Source: Geofilum rubicundum JCM 15548 (GTDB lineage: Bacteria; Bacteroidota; Bacteroidia; Bacteroidales; Marinilabiliaceae). From it: DNA of 64,000 nucleotides. A program made the position numbers and the translations under genes. This document shows, in pieces, positions 48,139-57,034 of this stretch. Under the pieces are notes generated by a model. The model saw only the letters and a program-made list of their open reading frames with translations, searched no databases and was not told the DNA's origin. The stretch lies in assembly GCF_000974365.1 (NCBI RefSeq), contig NZ_BAZW01000008.1, positions 62,001 through 126,000 on the forward strand, given 5' to 3'. Position 1 is the stretch's first letter, and the number at the start of each line of letters is the position of its first letter.

Positions 48139-48942
48139 TTATTTACCAATGAGGCGGTTCAGTTTTCCTGAAATGAGCCCCTCTTCATCAATTTCGGCTT
48201 GGCTAAAGCCGAATTTTTTAAATTGGGCGGTGATGTCCATCCAGTTTTCCCGCAGTTGCTGAATCTGGAAGGCCGGCACCTCCACACGGGCGGTGTCCCC
48301 AAAATAGCGCACCCTGGCATCCACAAATCCCAGGGAGGCCAGAAGTTCCTCCGCTTTTTCGATTAAGGCCAATTTGTCCATCGTAATCAATTCTCCGTAG
48401 GGGAAGCGACTACTCAGACAGGGACTGGCTGGCTTGTCCCAGACTTTTAATCCTGCCTCCCGCGCCATGTTTCGAATATCCTCCTTGGTCATGCCGCACT
48501 CGGCCAGGGGACTAAAGGCCTGATACTTATCGGCCGCCTTGAGTCCGGGCCGATAATCGCCCCAGTCGCTTTTGTTGTTTCCGTTGACCATAATAAAATC
48601 AGGGTATTGGCTTTCCCTGTAATCTCCCATTACGGTATATAGGGAACTCTTACACCAGAAGCAGCGGTCTTCGGGATTGGTTCGGTAGTTGGGATCGTTG
48701 AGTTCATTGGGATGAACCACATCATACTGTATATCGTTTTCATCACAGAAGGCCAGCGCCAATTGGAAATCCCGGCGTTTGAGACTCGGGGAGTCGCCGA
48801 TGATGGCAATGGCTTTCTCTTTCGGCAAAGCCTGTCGCGCCGCCCAGGCCACCAGGCAGGAATCCACCCCTCCCGAAAGCGCAGTTAAAACGCCATTGTA
48901 GGACTTAAACCAATTGATTAATGCACTATATTGATCGGACAT
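48139..48942 (-). CDS. larE: LarE-type ATP-dependent sulfur transferase
   Basis: 267 residues. Family LarE supplies sulfur to the nickel-pincer cofactor of lactate racemase and related enzymes. The PP-loop is SGGVDS (residues 23-28). The sequence has CFWC (C94, C97) and the family cysteine in PCLSSRFPYGE (C175). Three cysteines in this arrangement fit the iron-sulfur-cluster form of LarE rather than the form that sacrifices one cysteine per turnover. No larA, larB or larC is in the window, so its cofactor partner is elsewhere or it serves another sulfur transfer. It is convergent with the DUF3108 gene. Confidence 0.88.
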   Translation of the reverse strand: MSDQYSALINWFKSYNGVLTALSGGVDSCLVAWAARQALPKEKAIAIIGDSPSLKRRDFQLALAFCDENDIQYDVVHPNELNDPNYRTNPEDRCFWCKSSLYTVMGDYRESQYPDFIMVNGNNKSDWGDYRPGLKAADKYQAFSPLAECGMTKEDIRNMAREAGLKVWDKPASPCLSSRFPYGELITMDKLALIEKAEELLASLGFVDARVRYFGDTARVEVPAFQIQQLRENWMDITAQFKKFGFSQAEIDEEGLISGKLNRLIGK

Positions 48943-49123
48943 CTTTTTTGTTTTTATGAACTGCTAAATTAATAAATCCTAATGAGTAATTAATGACTTA
49001 TTTGGTGCTTGACGTGTATGCAGCTCTTCACCAGTTAATTGAACAGATGTTAATGATTTGTCAATGGTCTGTACTTTTTATACTTTCGCAGCACATTTAA
49101 TATGCATCCTATTTCAGTTCATT

Positions 49124-49369
49124 ATGGAGTGTCGCGAGAATTGTGCTGCCTGCTGCATTGTTATTTCTATTTCTTCCCCCATTCCCGGAATGCCCAATGG
49201 CAAACCCGCCGGGGTGGCCTGTGTGCATCTGACCCAAGATTTGAAATGTGGCCTGTTTAATTCGGCAGACCGACCTGCGGTTTGTGGAGGATTTAAGGCC
49301 GAACGTTTGATATGCGGGGACCGAACGGAAGAGGCATTTTCCATTCTTTCAGAATTGGAAAATGGTTAA
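49124..49369 (+). CDS. YkgJ-family cysteine-cluster protein
   Basis: 81 residues from ATG 49124; a longer frame from 49058 adds unrelated residues. The sequence begins MECRENCAACC, followed by SISSPIPGMPNGKPAGVACVHL, KCGLF and PAVCGGF. This is the YkgJ-type pattern of clustered cysteines thought to bind zinc or iron. Function unknown. Small single gene ending 138 bases before frr. Confidence 0.8.
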   Translation: MECRENCAACCIVISISSPIPGMPNGKPAGVACVHLTQDLKCGLFNSADRPAVCGGFKAERLICGDRTEEAFSILSELENG

Positions 49370-49397
49370 TTATTATATGGGAATCCTTACTTTTTTT

Positions 49398-49405
49398 TAT
49401 ATTTG
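49398..49405 (+). promoter_or_regulatory. Promoter -7 element for frr
   Basis: TATATTTG, preceded by a T run, lies 103 bases before the frr ATG. Confidence 0.45.
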
Positions 49406-49507
49406 CTCAAAGGGATGCCTTTATCGTTCGTCAGCCTGGTCTGGTGGACGATTAAGAATTTGCTGGTCAAACATACATCTATTAATAGAATTTAATATAC
49501 CACAACC

Positions 49508-50071
49508 ATGGAAGATGAAGTAAAGATAGTTCTAGAGGACACTGTTGAGAAAATGGACAAAGCCATTGAGCACCTGGATAAGGAGATGTCCAAAGTCCGG
49601 GCCGGCAAAGCCAATCCCAAAATGCTGGATGGCATTTTGGTCGATTATTACGGAACCATGACCCCTTTGGCCCAGGTGGCCAATATCAACACCCCTGACC
49701 CGCGCACCATTGCCATTCAACCATGGGAAAAGAATTTGATTACCGCCATTGAAAAAGCCATTATGGCCGCCAATCTTGGTATGAATCCGGATAACAATGG
49801 TGATTTGGTGCGGATAAATGTGCCACCCTTGACCGAGGAGCGCCGTAAGGATTTGGTTAAAATGGTGAAAAAATTATCTGAAGAGTCCCGCATCGGTGTT
49901 CGAAATGCGCGTCGTGATGCCATAGATGAGTTCAAAAAGCTCAAAAAGGATGGCCTGCCGGAAGATATGGAAAAAGATGCGGCAGACCAGGCACAAAAAT
50001 TGACCGATCAATATATGAGAAAGATTGATGACTTGCTCGAAAAAAAGGAAAAGGATATCATGACGGTATAA
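49508..50071 (+). CDS. frr: Ribosome recycling factor
   Basis: 187 residues. Splits the post-termination ribosome with EF-G. Full family signature: LDKEMSKVRAGKANPKMLDGILVDYYGTMTPLAQVANINTPDPRTIAIQPWEK, GDLVRINVPPLTEERRKDLVK and RIGVRNARRDAIDEFKKLKKDGLPEDMEKDA. Length is normal. pyrH, often adjacent, is not here. Confidence 0.97.
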   Translation: MEDEVKIVLEDTVEKMDKAIEHLDKEMSKVRAGKANPKMLDGILVDYYGTMTPLAQVANINTPDPRTIAIQPWEKNLITAIEKAIMAANLGMNPDNNGDLVRINVPPLTEERRKDLVKMVKKLSEESRIGVRNARRDAIDEFKKLKKDGLPEDMEKDAADQAQKLTDQYMRKIDDLLEKKEKDIMTV

Positions 50072-50118
50072 TTGGTCGATGGTCCCATTTTTTTATTGTT
50101 GATAAAATCAACCAAAAA

Positions 50119-50152
50119 CAAAGAACCCCCGGTCTGGCCGGGGGTTCTTTGT
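50119..50152 (+). terminator. Strong terminator after frr
   Basis: ACAAAGAACCCCCGG / CCGGGGGTTCTTTGT stem with a TCTGG loop. Confidence 0.9.
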
Positions 50153-50288
50153 TTTATTGCAGGAAGGGGCTTATTCCCTATTATTTAACAGATTAGTAAT
50201 AATGTTCGTTTTTATCTGATAAGAAACTTCTCTATCTTTAGGTTCAAATTTTCGATGTAGTCTTGAGTTCTCTCAAAAAACCGTTAAT

Positions 50289-52568
50289 ATGAAGCATTTT
50301 ACACCTCTTTTTCGTCTGGTTTTATGGACTTTTTTAAGTGCCGGTTTTGGGTGGTCGGTGACCGCGCAGCAGACCATTGCCTATTGGAATTTTAATGGTC
50401 CGGATTTTTCCGGCAACTGGCCACAGCCGATAGCTGCGACTTTAGGTGAGGCCAGTATCAGCTATACTTTTAGTCAGACCGCCAGTTTTGCAGGCACCGG
50501 TATCAATGGTTTGGAGAATGAAACCAATGGCGGCAGTTTTTGTCCCCAGGGCGGTACCGATAACGAGAACAATGGTCGTTGGTTGCAGCTCTCGTTGCCT
50601 ACCCTGACTGTTTCTGAGATGACCCTGACTTATGCCACCAGAAAAACCAGTACCGGTTTTTCCACCCATGACATACAATACACGGTGGATGGCAGCAACT
50701 GGGTCAGTTATCAGGTCAATGACCTTTCGGGCTACGAAAATAACTGGGTGTCCTCCCAGGTGGAGACGGTCATTTTTACGGGCATTGAGGAGATGACCAA
50801 CAATGAAGATTTTGCCATTCGAATTGTGGTGGATGGCGCTACCAGCAATAATGGTAATACACGCATTGACAATCTGTTGCTGCAAACCTCAGAGGGGGTT
50901 ATGCAGACAGAGGCCCGCTTGCAAAGCTTTCATATTGGTGACACAGATGTGCTGAGCCTAGCCCATATTGAGGTGGAAGATGTAAGTGCCGATGCCGGCG
51001 CCTTCTACCAGGTGGAAGATTTTTCCTTATTGTCAGGCATCTCCTTGAGCACCGTCAGTCATACGGCCACCATGGAAGTGTTTGTCAACTCCGTCCTTTT
51101 AGAACCATCGGCATATGCCGACCAGGTCTGGGATGCGGAGGATGTAATTGTGGTGACCGTGACGGCTGAAGACCCCCAATACGTGAGACATTATAAAGTT
51201 ACCTTACTTCAATTGACTTTTCCCGAAGGTTTTAGCATTTCGGGCGAATTGTACGATTTTAAAGAAGTGGTGGTGGGCAACACCTCTGATGTGCAGTTTT
51301 TCTACCTGTCGGCAGGCGGATTGACCGAGGACTTGGTTCTGACCGTTCCCGATGGTTTTGGCATTTCGGTGGATTGTCGGCAAGCCTATTCCGGGTCGCT
51401 GACCATCCCTCATGCCGATGGGGATTTTATCGACAAAAGGGTGTTTGTGAATTTTGTGCCGACAGAGGTGAAAGACTACAGTGGCAGTCTGGTCATCCAA
51501 TCCGGACAGGATGAAGGTGGACTGTTGTTGTCGGGCTCAGGTATCAGCAGCAATATCCCTGACGGCTATTACAGTGCTGCCACCGGCGAAAAAAAGGAAT
51601 TAATGACCCGGCTTCATCAGATCATCAATAGCCATGATGTCATTTACTATTCGCAGATATGGACGGTGATAGGTGCAGCCGACCGGAAGTTTAATGATAA
51701 AATATGGGACATGTATTCCAGCTTGCCTTGCGCTGAACCGCCGTATGAATTTGAATACAGTGTGGATCAGGATAAGGGCATTGATACGAATACAGAGGGG
51801 ATTTATTACAACAGGGAACATTCATGGCCTTCCAGTTGGTGGGGCGGAAGCGATACAGATACCATGTACACCGATGTGCACCACATTTTCCCAAGCGATA
51901 AGGTCGTTAATTCGCAAAGAGGAAACTTTCCCTTTGGCGAAGTAGGGGATGTTCAATGGCTTTCGCTCAATGGCAGTTTGCTTGGTGTCAATAGCTTTGG
52001 TTCGGAATACACCGGTGCCGTTTTTGAACCCATTGATGCTTACAAAGGGGACTTTGCCAGGGCCTGGTTTTACTTTGTCACCCGCTATCAGCATCGGTTG
52101 TTGGGTTGGTCGGACGATTATATGGTCAACCTTGTTTTAAATGGCAACGATTGGCCCGTCTTCAAACCATGGTTATTGGAAATGTTGTTGGAATGGCATC
52201 GCCATGATCCGGTAAGCCAAAAGGAGATCATCCGTAACGATGCCATAGCACTTTATCAGGGAAACCGGAATCCTTATATCGATCACCCGGAATTGGTTGA
52301 TCAGGTATTCTCAATAGAAACCTCTGATCCCTTGTTTCAAATTGGAGATGTCCAGGCGTTTCCCAATCCTTTTGATCAGGTGATTCGCCTGTCGGATCTT
52401 CCGGATGCTTACTCAGGTTTGAAAGTCTGTGACGGGATGGGCCGAGAGGTGTACGCTACCAATGGCAGGGTAACAGATATTAATACATCCAATTGGTTGC
52501 CAGGCGTATATTTTGTGGTCATCTATGATAATGGCCGACCGTCCACCACCATTAAAATGATCAAATAA
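50289..52568 (+). CDS. Secreted endonuclease I with T9SS sorting domain
   Basis: 759 residues. Signal peptide (~26 residues, ending VTAQ). A beta-sandwich region follows (about 27-200, starting TIAYWNFNG), then linker and Ig-like domains (about 205-420). The endonuclease I domain (about 425-680) has the conserved YYNREHSWPSSWWG, DVHHIFPSDKVVNSQRGNFPFGEV and the RAWFYFVTRY motif, which place the catalytic His and metal ligands. The last ~80 residues (VQAFPNPFDQVIRL to IKMIK) form a type IX secretion C-terminal sorting domain. The enzyme is thus exported to the cell surface or medium, likely to degrade extracellular nucleic acid for nutrition. Confidence 0.9.
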   Translation: MKHFTPLFRLVLWTFLSAGFGWSVTAQQTIAYWNFNGPDFSGNWPQPIAATLGEASISYTFSQTASFAGTGINGLENETNGGSFCPQGGTDNENNGRWLQLSLPTLTVSEMTLTYATRKTSTGFSTHDIQYTVDGSNWVSYQVNDLSGYENNWVSSQVETVIFTGIEEMTNNEDFAIRIVVDGATSNNGNTRIDNLLLQTSEGVMQTEARLQSFHIGDTDVLSLAHIEVEDVSADAGAFYQVEDFSLLSGISLSTVSHTATMEVFVNSVLLEPSAYADQVWDAEDVIVVTVTAEDPQYVRHYKVTLLQLTFPEGFSISGELYDFKEVVVGNTSDVQFFYLSAGGLTEDLVLTVPDGFGISVDCRQAYSGSLTIPHADGDFIDKRVFVNFVPTEVKDYSGSLVIQSGQDEGGLLLSGSGISSNIPDGYYSAATGEKKELMTRLHQIINSHDVIYYSQIWTVIGAADRKFNDKIWDMYSSLPCAEPPYEFEYSVDQDKGIDTNTEGIYYNREHSWPSSWWGGSDTDTMYTDVHHIFPSDKVVNSQRGNFPFGEVGDVQWLSLNGSLLGVNSFGSEYTGAVFEPIDAYKGDFARAWFYFVTRYQHRLLGWSDDYMVNLVLNGNDWPVFKPWLLEMLLEWHRHDPVSQKEIIRNDAIALYQGNRNPYIDHPELVDQVFSIETSDPLFQIGDVQAFPNPFDQVIRLSDLPDAYSGLKVCDGMGREVYATNGRVTDINTSNWLPGVYFVVIYDNGRPSTTIKMIK

Positions 52569-52644
52569 CAAAGGGAGCCAAAAGTTCGGGTATGTTTTAA
52601 TCCATAGAATCTGGGCCAACTTTGCCAAAGCAGGGCTTATCTTT

Positions 52645-52722
52645 ATGGCCATTATATTTGCCCTATACGTCCTGATAGCCATTATTTTTGGGGCTACAAT
52701 GCTTGCTGGTTTGAATATGTAA
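52645..52722 (+). CDS. Possible small membrane peptide
   Basis: A 25-codon frame from ATG 52645 is almost entirely hydrophobic (MAIIFALYVLIAIIFGATML). The open frame extends upstream without a start codon, but one more T in the TTTT run near 52595 would open it from an earlier ATG to a 43-residue peptide with RIWANFAKAG before the membrane helix. Given the indel pattern in this window that is possible. It lies just before a strong terminator. Weak evidence. Confidence 0.25.
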   Translation: MAIIFALYVLIAIIFGATMLAGLNM

Positions 52723-52746
52723 GTCATCCACTTTAAGAAAAAGGAG

Positions 52747-52777
52747 GATAGCCGGTTTTGCCGGCTATCTTTTTTTT
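52747..52777 (+). terminator. Strong Rho-independent terminator
   Basis: GATAGCCGG / CCGGCTATC stem with a TTTTG loop and eight or more Ts. Confidence 0.9.
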
Positions 52778-52835
52778 ATCTGGTTCTGAGCTACTCAATA
52801 AGGAAGGATTTTAGGCATATTCAAACAATTGCACT

Positions 52836-52843
52836 ATTTTTGT
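52836..52843 (+). promoter_or_regulatory. Promoter -7 element for efp
   Basis: TATTTTTG matches TAnnTTTG, 35 bases before the efp ATG. Confidence 0.55.
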
Positions 52844-52878
52844 ACCGGAAATTTATTTTATTATCGAAGATACATAAC

Positions 52879-53447
52879 ATGGCAACAACTGCAGATTTTA
52901 GAAATGGGATGTGTATTGAGTATAACGGGCAACTGGTGACCATTGTCCAGTTTCAGCATGTAAAGCCCGGTAAGGTCCGGCTTTTGTGCGAACCAAGCTT
53001 AAAAATATCTCTACCGGTCGGATATTGGAAAACACTTTCTCCTCCGGTGTTAAAGTAACGGAAGCGCGTGTTGAGCACCGTCCGCATCAATTCCTTTATA
53101 AGGATGATATGGGGTATCACTTCATGAACAGCGAAACCTTTGAGCAAATGAGTATACAGGAGCAATTGGTGGAGTCGCCCGATCTGATGCGGGAAGGTCA
53201 GGAGGTTGATTTGGTTTACCACGTAGATTCAGAAACCCCATTGATGGTCAATCTGCCCCAGTTTGTGGTGTTTGAAATAACCTATACCGAACCAGGGGTG
53301 CGGGGAGATACTTCTTCTACCAATTCTTTAAAATCAGCTACCATAGATACAGGCGCTACCATTATGGTTCCATTGTTTATTGAACAGGGTGAGCGCATTA
53401 AAGTGGATACCAAGGAGCGTAGCTATGTAGAGCGTGCCAAAGAGTAA
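52879..53447 (+). CDS. efp: Elongation factor P (one-base frameshift)
   Basis: The ATG at 52879 begins [18 protein letters not shown] and reaches HVKPGK, where K32 is the residue that is modified in other EF-Ps. The frame is then lost at the G run 52974-52975. With one extra G the text reads [17 protein letters not shown] and continues in the second frame through the OB domains to [43 protein letters not shown]. That is a complete EF-P of ~190 residues. EF-P rescues ribosomes stalled at polyproline and is nearly universal, so an actual null is unlikely. This gene is the strongest argument that the window carries consensus errors. Confidence 0.92.
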
Positions 53448-53631
53448 GACTTGGAGCCTTTTAGCCATCAAATATTGTTTAAGGGTCTGTAGATTATCAC
53501 AAGAGATGAATCAACAGGCCCTTTATGTTTGAAAAAATTAAAAAATATTGATTTATCTTAAAGTGTTTTATTTGACTTCTGTTCTTTTTTTGTAAATTTA
53601 GAGAACTGCTATGAATGGGAAAATATGACAG

Positions 53632-54860
53632 ATGATTACACAAACCAGAAAGAGAAGGATTAAGCTCTACAAGGACAGATTGAATATTCTTCTGGACCTT
53701 GCGCAAACCATCAACGAGGACCATAGTATCGATGACTTATTGTCGGAGTTTGAAATTCTGTTGCGCGAAGAGTTAGATGTGGGTAAGGTGCTGGTTTATA
53801 CCTGTTCGGAAGGTGTTTGGCGCAATTTGCTCAATTCAGGTGTTACCTCTGAGGAAGTGGCAGGAATTGATGTGGCGCGTGATTTGTTAAAGTACCAGGG
53901 CATCGAAAATATCACGCTTTCTCCGCCAGACAATCTAAAAGGATTCGATGCTATTATTCCGCTCTTTCACCGGTTCAAGGCCATTGGTTATGTGCTGATA
54001 GGTGATGTGGATGAAGATTTTCAGGGCATCAGCCCCACCATTAAACACATGAAACTGATTCAGATTATCTCTAATCTGATCATTGTTTTTGTTGAAAATA
54101 AGCGCATGCACAATGCGCTACTGGAGCAAGAGGCCATGAAGAAAGAGCTGGAATTGGCTTCTCGTATTCAAAACCAGTTGATTCCGGGACGCGAAGATTT
54201 GCCACAGCATAAAAATATTTCTATTCATACGATTTATCAGCCTCACCTGGGTGTTGGGGGGATTACTACGATTTTATTAAGCTTTCCAGGAATACCATTG
54301 GGTTTTGTGTGGCTGATGTCTCCGGCAAGGGGATTTCAGCGGCTTTGCTCATGTCCAATTTCCAGGCGGTTATCCGTTCGGTGTTTTCCCCTCGGATAAG
54401 TCTCAGAAAGTTGGTTCATCAGTTAAACCGCAGGGTCAATGAAAGTGCCAATAGTGAGAAATTTATTACCATGTTTATTGGTAAGTACAATGTTCTAACC
54501 CGCCGGTTGACCTATGTTAATGCAGGGCACTTGCCTCCTTTGCTTTTTGAACCCAGAAAAGGTCATATGCTCTCTTTAGATAAGGGATGTATTGGCTTAG
54601 GCATGCTGGATGTAATTCCTGTTATTGAAGTGGGAAAAGTGTTTGTTTCCAAGGACTCTAAGTTTTTGGCCTTCACCGACGGGTTGGTGGAACTGGAGCG
54701 GGGTAATAAAATTACTTCAGGATTGATGTCGGTTGAGAAAATCATCTCCAATCAAAAAAACATGGATCAGAATATTGTTGAAATCAGGTCCTTTATTTCC
54801 AAGCATGTGGATATGCAATCGATTTTCGATGATATCTCTGTCATTGGAATGGAGTTTTAA
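53632..54860 (+). CDS. GAF-SpoIIE (RsbU-like) protein phosphatase (one-base frameshift)
   Basis: About 410 residues when repaired. Residues ~15-165 are GAF-like (DLLSEFEILLREELDVGKVLVYT). A coiled linker with LELASRIQNQLIPG follows, which is the hallmark of RsbU-type phosphatases. Then comes the PP2C-like SpoIIE domain: GGDYYDF, FCVADVSGKGISAALLMS, NRRVNESANSEKFITMFIG, YVNAGHLPPLLF, AFTDGLVE and DDISVIGMEF. The frame is lost in the G run 54256-54261; one more G gives GVGGDYYDFIKL. Metal-binding Asp residues are present. Such enzymes usually dephosphorylate anti-anti-sigma factors, but no STAS or RsbW gene is in the window. Confidence 0.85.
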
Positions 54861-54868
54861 CGAGGTAA

Positions 54869-56710
54869 TTAATCTGGCTGCCGGACTGTTTCTTCCAATT
54901 TCCCCGGCACAAATCTCTGGATGATTTCTATAAGCGTATTATAATTAACCGGTTTTGAAATGTATTCATCACAACCGGCTTCTATGGCCTGGGCTCTTTC
55001 GCCCTGCATGGCATAAGCTGTTTGTGCAATAACCGGAATCTTTGGTAATATTTTCTTGATGGCCCGTGTGGCCGTATAGCCATCCATTAGCGGCATTTTG
55101 ATATCCATCAATACCAGGTCGATTTGCTTAATCTTTTTGATGACTTCAACCGCTTCCCGGCCATCTCTGGCCCATATCAAACTGGCGTTGAATAAGGATA
55201 AGGCTACTTCAAGATATCTAAAGTTGTCCTCTTCATCTTCCGCAATCAGGAAGGTGCGGCCTTCCCAGTTGACCTTTGCTGTAGGCCAAAGCTTCATTTT
55301 TTCATTGGCAGGAGAAACTATTTTTTGGAAAGGAATGGTGAAACAGAAGGTGGTACCCACATTGGTTCTGGGTTCTACCCAAATGTCACCACCCATATAC
55401 CTGACCAAATGTCGGGCAATGGTGAGACCAATACCTGTTCCTCCATATAGCTTGTCATCATTGTTGCTGCATTTAAAAAAGCGGTTGAAAATTAATTCTT
55501 CGGTGCCTTCGGGTAGCCCTATGCCGGTGTCTTTGACGTAAAACAACATTTCTTGCTCGTTGTTGAGCGAGTAACCGAATTCCACATAACCTTTATCGGT
55601 AAATTTGATGGCATTACTGACCAGGTTACTCAATACTTTTTTCAAACGTTCGGCGTCGGTTAAAATTTGCAGCTTTTCATCGGAGAGTCCTTCTTTGAGG
55701 TAAATTTTCACGGAAGAGGATCCTTTTCTGTACAGTTCTTCTTCGTAGGTGCTTTTTACTTCTGTCAGTATTTGATGGATTTGACACGGTGCATTGCGCA
55801 CTTCAAACTGGCCGCTTTCCATTTTTGAAATGTCGATGATGTCTTCCACCAAGGACATGAGGTTGTTGGCATTGTGTCGAATAAGATCGACAAACTCGCC
55901 TTTTTCTGATTCGTTAATGCTTTTGTGCGACAAAAGGTTGGAGAACCCCAGAATAGCATTCATGGGCGTTCTTATTTCGTGCGACATGTTTGAGAGGAAG
56001 GCCGTTTTTAGCTTGTCTGACTCCTCCGCTTTCTGTCTGGCCAGCACCAAATCCTCTTGCTCTTTGCGCAAGATGCGTTGATAACGTCGTTCTTTCTTGA
56101 TGCTAAACATCATTCCATTCAAGAGCGAGGTTAAGGGCGCAAGGGTAACCGTGTTCAGCACCATGAAGCTGATGGACAGGTTAACGTAGGTATGCAATGA
56201 AACATCGGGAGGATCGGCGTGCACCACAGAGCCTGAAAACCAGTAGAAACCCACCGCCGTTAGGGTTATGGCATGAAAAAGTGTATACCATAGTCCTGTA
56301 GCTGCTCCTGACATGGTGACTGCCATAATAGAACAGGCAAACAGAAAGAGCATGCCAATATTGGTATGGGGGCCCATGAACAACAGAAAGGACCCGGTTA
56401 GGTAGAGTATAAATAAAACCCAGCCTACTTTAAACCGAAGTGGGATGCGTGGAACGCTTAAAGCAAAAAGGGACGTGACAAAAATAATGGTCGAGAAAGC
56501 AAGGAATTCATGTTGTTCTGACAGCAGAAAAAATAAGCCGTAATACAGGTAGAGCGCGACGCCAAAGAAAATAACAGCCAGCGAAAAATAATGAAATATT
56601 CTCTCCCGCCAATACTGAATGCCTTCTCCCGGTAAGGAAGACGGTCCCAGATGTCTGTTTAAAAAAGCTCTAAACTTTCTGAATAACAGGCTTTCAGATA
56701 TTTTACCCAT
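54869..56710 (-). CDS. Membrane hybrid histidine kinase with intact receiver
   Basis: 613 residues from the ATG at 56708-56710; a longer TTG-initiated frame (56764) is less likely. The N-terminus has about six membrane helices (residues ~35-195). A coiled linker, HisKA (NMSHEIRTPMNAILGF), ATPase (NLVSNAIKFT, KDTGIGLPEG, GGTGIGLTIARH) and receiver (about 490-605) follow. The receiver has its phosphoacceptor in LVLMDIKMPLMDGYTATRAI and Lys in ISKPVN, so unlike the other two hybrid kinases it is complete. It is convergent with the SpoIIE phosphatase, 8 bases apart. Confidence 0.9.
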   Translation of the reverse strand: MGKISESLLFRKFRAFLNRHLGPSSLPGEGIQYWRERIFHYFSLAVIFFGVALYLYYGLFFLLSEQHEFLAFSTIIFVTSLFALSVPRIPLRFKVGWVLFILYLTGSFLLFMGPHTNIGMLFLFACSIMAVTMSGAATGLWYTLFHAITLTAVGFYWFSGSVVHADPPDVSLHTYVNLSISFMVLNTVTLAPLTSLLNGMMFSIKKERRYQRILRKEQEDLVLARQKAEESDKLKTAFLSNMSHEIRTPMNAILGFSNLLSHKSINESEKGEFVDLIRHNANNLMSLVEDIIDISKMESGQFEVRNAPCQIHQILTEVKSTYEEELYRKGSSSVKIYLKEGLSDEKLQILTDAERLKKVLSNLVSNAIKFTDKGYVEFGYSLNNEQEMLFYVKDTGIGLPEGTEELIFNRFFKCSNNDDKLYGGTGIGLTIARHLVRYMGGDIWVEPRTNVGTTFCFTIPFQKIVSPANEKMKLWPTAKVNWEGRTFLIAEDEEDNFRYLEVALSLFNASLIWARDGREAVEVIKKIKQIDLVLMDIKMPLMDGYTATRAIKKILPKIPVIAQTAYAMQGERAQAIEAGCDEYISKPVNYNTLIEIIQRFVPGKLEETVRQPD

Positions 56711-56978
56711 AATTACCTTGTCCTTGCAGATATGGCCTTGCTTGATTTTTTTTGCATAATCCAACTCTAAAGATATATATTTCAGCTATTCAAGATTTCC
56801 AAAACCTGATAAATATTGAAAAACTTATCAACAGCACACCCTGGGAGCTGTTTTTTACAACTGTCTACATCATGCAGTCGCTGTGCGTTTTTTAAGCGCT
56901 GATGACTCAATCTGGCAGTGATAGGGAGGTTTACGGGATACATAAAAATGAAAATAGTAAATAAAATCTTTATAAATT

Positions 56979-57006
56979 ACAACCTTGGTAGTATTTATGC
57001 GTCTTA
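56979..57006 (+). promoter_or_regulatory. Candidate ECF promoter, lipoprotein-sigma-Dma operon
   Basis: ACAACCTT (56979-56986), 13 bases, CGTCTTA (57000-57006). A near-identical pair precedes the second lipoprotein gene at 59748-59774. AAC at -35 and CGTC at -10 with a 16-base spacer are typical of ECF promoters, and the 29-base leader to ATG 57035 fits. The remaining bases of 56711-56978 show nothing else. Confidence 0.6.
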
Positions 57007-57034
57007 ATGATAAAGTTATATAAATGATATCCCG

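Noticed and set aside
52971-52980. Programmed ribosomal frameshift in efp
   Set aside because: No slippery heptamer or downstream structure is evident, and seven other genes in the window have the same kind of one-base loss.
54309-54860. Separate short SpoIIE phosphatase
   Set aside because: It starts inside the phosphatase domain; the missing GDYYDF motif is restored by one G at 54256-54261.
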